Of a DNA stretch of 5,598 nt, positions 4,915 through 5,598 are shown piece by piece. The notes under the pieces were generated by a model that searched no databases, was not told the DNA's origin, and saw only the letters and a program-made list of their open reading frames with translations. Every line of letters begins with the position of its first letter. Positions within the stretch are counted from its first letter, which is position 1. The stretch is from assembly GCA_041485445.1 (NCBI GenBank), contig JBGPJN010000198.1, positions 1 through 5,598 of the forward strand. The letters are read 5' to 3'. A program made the position numbers and the translations under genes. The DNA is from SHYG01 sp041485445. GTDB lineage: Bacteria > Chloroflexota > Dehalococcoidia > Lucifugimonadales > UBA3495.

Positions 4915-5598
4915 CTCCCCGGGACGCCACCGGGCACGGCGGGCTCCGCTGCCGAAGTCGACCGGCGCCGGCGCCACACTCCCTTGCTGGGCGAAAGCAG
5001 CAGCGCCAGCAGGAAGAACCCGGTGGCCACCATGACGATGCTGGGGCCGGTGGGCAGGTTGGCGTAGAAGGACAGGTACAGGCCGATGACCACTGCCGCC
5101 ACCGCCACCGCCACGCTGGCGGCCATGATGCCGGGCAGCCGCCGGGACAGCAGGGTGGCCGTGGCCGGCGGCGTGACCAGGAGCGCCAGCACCAGCACTA
5201 TGCCCACGGTCTTCAGGGCCACCACCGTGGTCACCGCCACCAGCAGCGGCAGAAAGTACTGCACCAGCCGCACCGGGATGCCCGAGGCGGCGGCCATGTC
5301 GGCGTCGTAGGCGGTGAACAGCAGCTCTTTGTAAAAGGCCGCCACCGCCGCCAGCACGCCCAGGGCCATGCCGCCGGTGAGGGCCGCTTCACCCCAGGAG
5401 GCGGCCAGCACGTTGCCGAAAAGCAGGCCAAACAGGTCGGCGGTGTAGTTGTGGACCTGGCTTATCAGGATGATGCCCAGGGCAAAGCCGCCGGCGAAGA
5501 TGATGCCGATGGCGGTGTCCAGCCGCAGCTTGGCCCGCTGGCTGATGAAGGTGATGCCCAGGGAGGCGGGCACCGCCCACGCCAGGGCGCCCCAGAAC
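4911..5598 (-). CDS. Metal-ion ABC transporter permease, ABC-3 (ZnuB/MntB/TroC) family, N-terminus beyond the right edge
   Basis: 228 codons are visible, and the frame stays open to the right edge (first visible residues FWGALAWAVPASLGI). The full gene should be about 270-290 codons, so roughly the first 50 are missing and GTG 5571-5573 is internal. Family hallmarks are LDTAIGIIFAGGFALGIILIS, then LFGLLFGNVLA, then YDADMAAASGIPVRLVQYFL (the cytoplasmic D-x-x-x-A-x-x-x-G-I-P motif thought to contact the ATPase), then LKTVGIVLVLALLVTPPATATLLSRRL. The end is a hydrophobic pair of helices and a basic tail (WRRRR). These membrane proteins import Zn2+, Mn2+ or Fe2+ together with a cytoplasmic ATPase and a substrate-binding lipoprotein, which would be expected upstream, outside the window. 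The metal cannot be assigned. The last codon overlaps the MFS stop at CTAG. Confidence 0.93.
   Translation of the reverse strand, partial: FWGALAWAVPASLGITFISQRAKLRLDTAIGIIFAGGFALGIILISQVHNYTADLFGLLFGNVLAASWGEAALTGGMALGVLAAVAAFYKELLFTAYDADMAAASGIPVRLVQYFLPLLVAVTTVVALKTVGIVLVLALLVTPPATATLLSRRLPGIMAASVAVAVAAVVIGLYLSFYANLPTGPSIVMVATGFFLLALLLSPSKGVWRRRRSTSAAEPAVPGGVPGS

Noticed and set aside
4057..4977. Long open frame (306 codons) on the minus strand
   Set aside because: It lies antisense to the well-supported MFS permease, its protein is G/P/Q/R-rich low complexity with no recognisable domain, and it arises from the GC-rich codon pattern.

Overview
The window is high-GC bacterial DNA with tightly packed genes. 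No gene here fixes the taxonomy. The glutamine amidotransferase subunits GatC and GatA point to a bacterium that makes Gln-tRNA and/or Asn-tRNA by the indirect route. The overall flavour (this type of MFS permease, DUF433 and YgiT small proteins, and a CGTCATTCCGGC-type palindromic repeat) would fit an environmental lineage such as Chloroflexota, but that is only an impression.

Region 1 (1 to about 1480, + strand) is accessory DNA. It opens with the C-terminal 205 codons of what looks like a large N6-adenine DNA methyltransferase of the Eco57I / restriction-modification type, cut by the left edge. Thirteen bases later comes a DUF4258 gene. It overlaps by 4 bp a small YgiT/MqsA-type zinc-finger gene, and together they look like a toxin-antitoxin-type pair. 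Just after the pair is a near-perfect 24-bp copy (23/24) of the methyltransferase gene's 3' end, still in frame and ending in its own stop. This suggests the small pair sits inside a duplicated or recombined methyltransferase tail. A DUF433 gene follows, the usual antitoxin-like partner of a DUF5615 PIN-like toxin. The toxin is missing: only an overlapping ATGA and a possible four-codon MRFF start remain before the sequence becomes the end of gatA.

Region 2 (1482-3243, - strand) is a housekeeping gatC-gatA operon. GatA keeps its full Lys79 / Ser154 / Ser178 catalytic triad. GatB is not in the window.

Region 3 (3244-3558) is a divergent intergenic region. It holds a plausible extended -10 promoter and leader hairpin for gatCA, a REPIN-like pair of inverted 26-bp palindromes with compensatory stem changes, and a possible promoter for the next gene.

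Region 4 (3559-5598) has a 12-TM major facilitator permease on the + strand. It converges on an ABC-3 family metal-ion permease on the - strand, which runs off the right edge. The two stop codons share the same CTAG.

The strongest candidates for something undescribed are the repeat-bounded DUF4258/YgiT cassette at the methyltransferase 3' end and the toxin-less DUF433 gene at the border with core genes. Together they look like an eroding defence / toxin-antitoxin islet beside a housekeeping operon.
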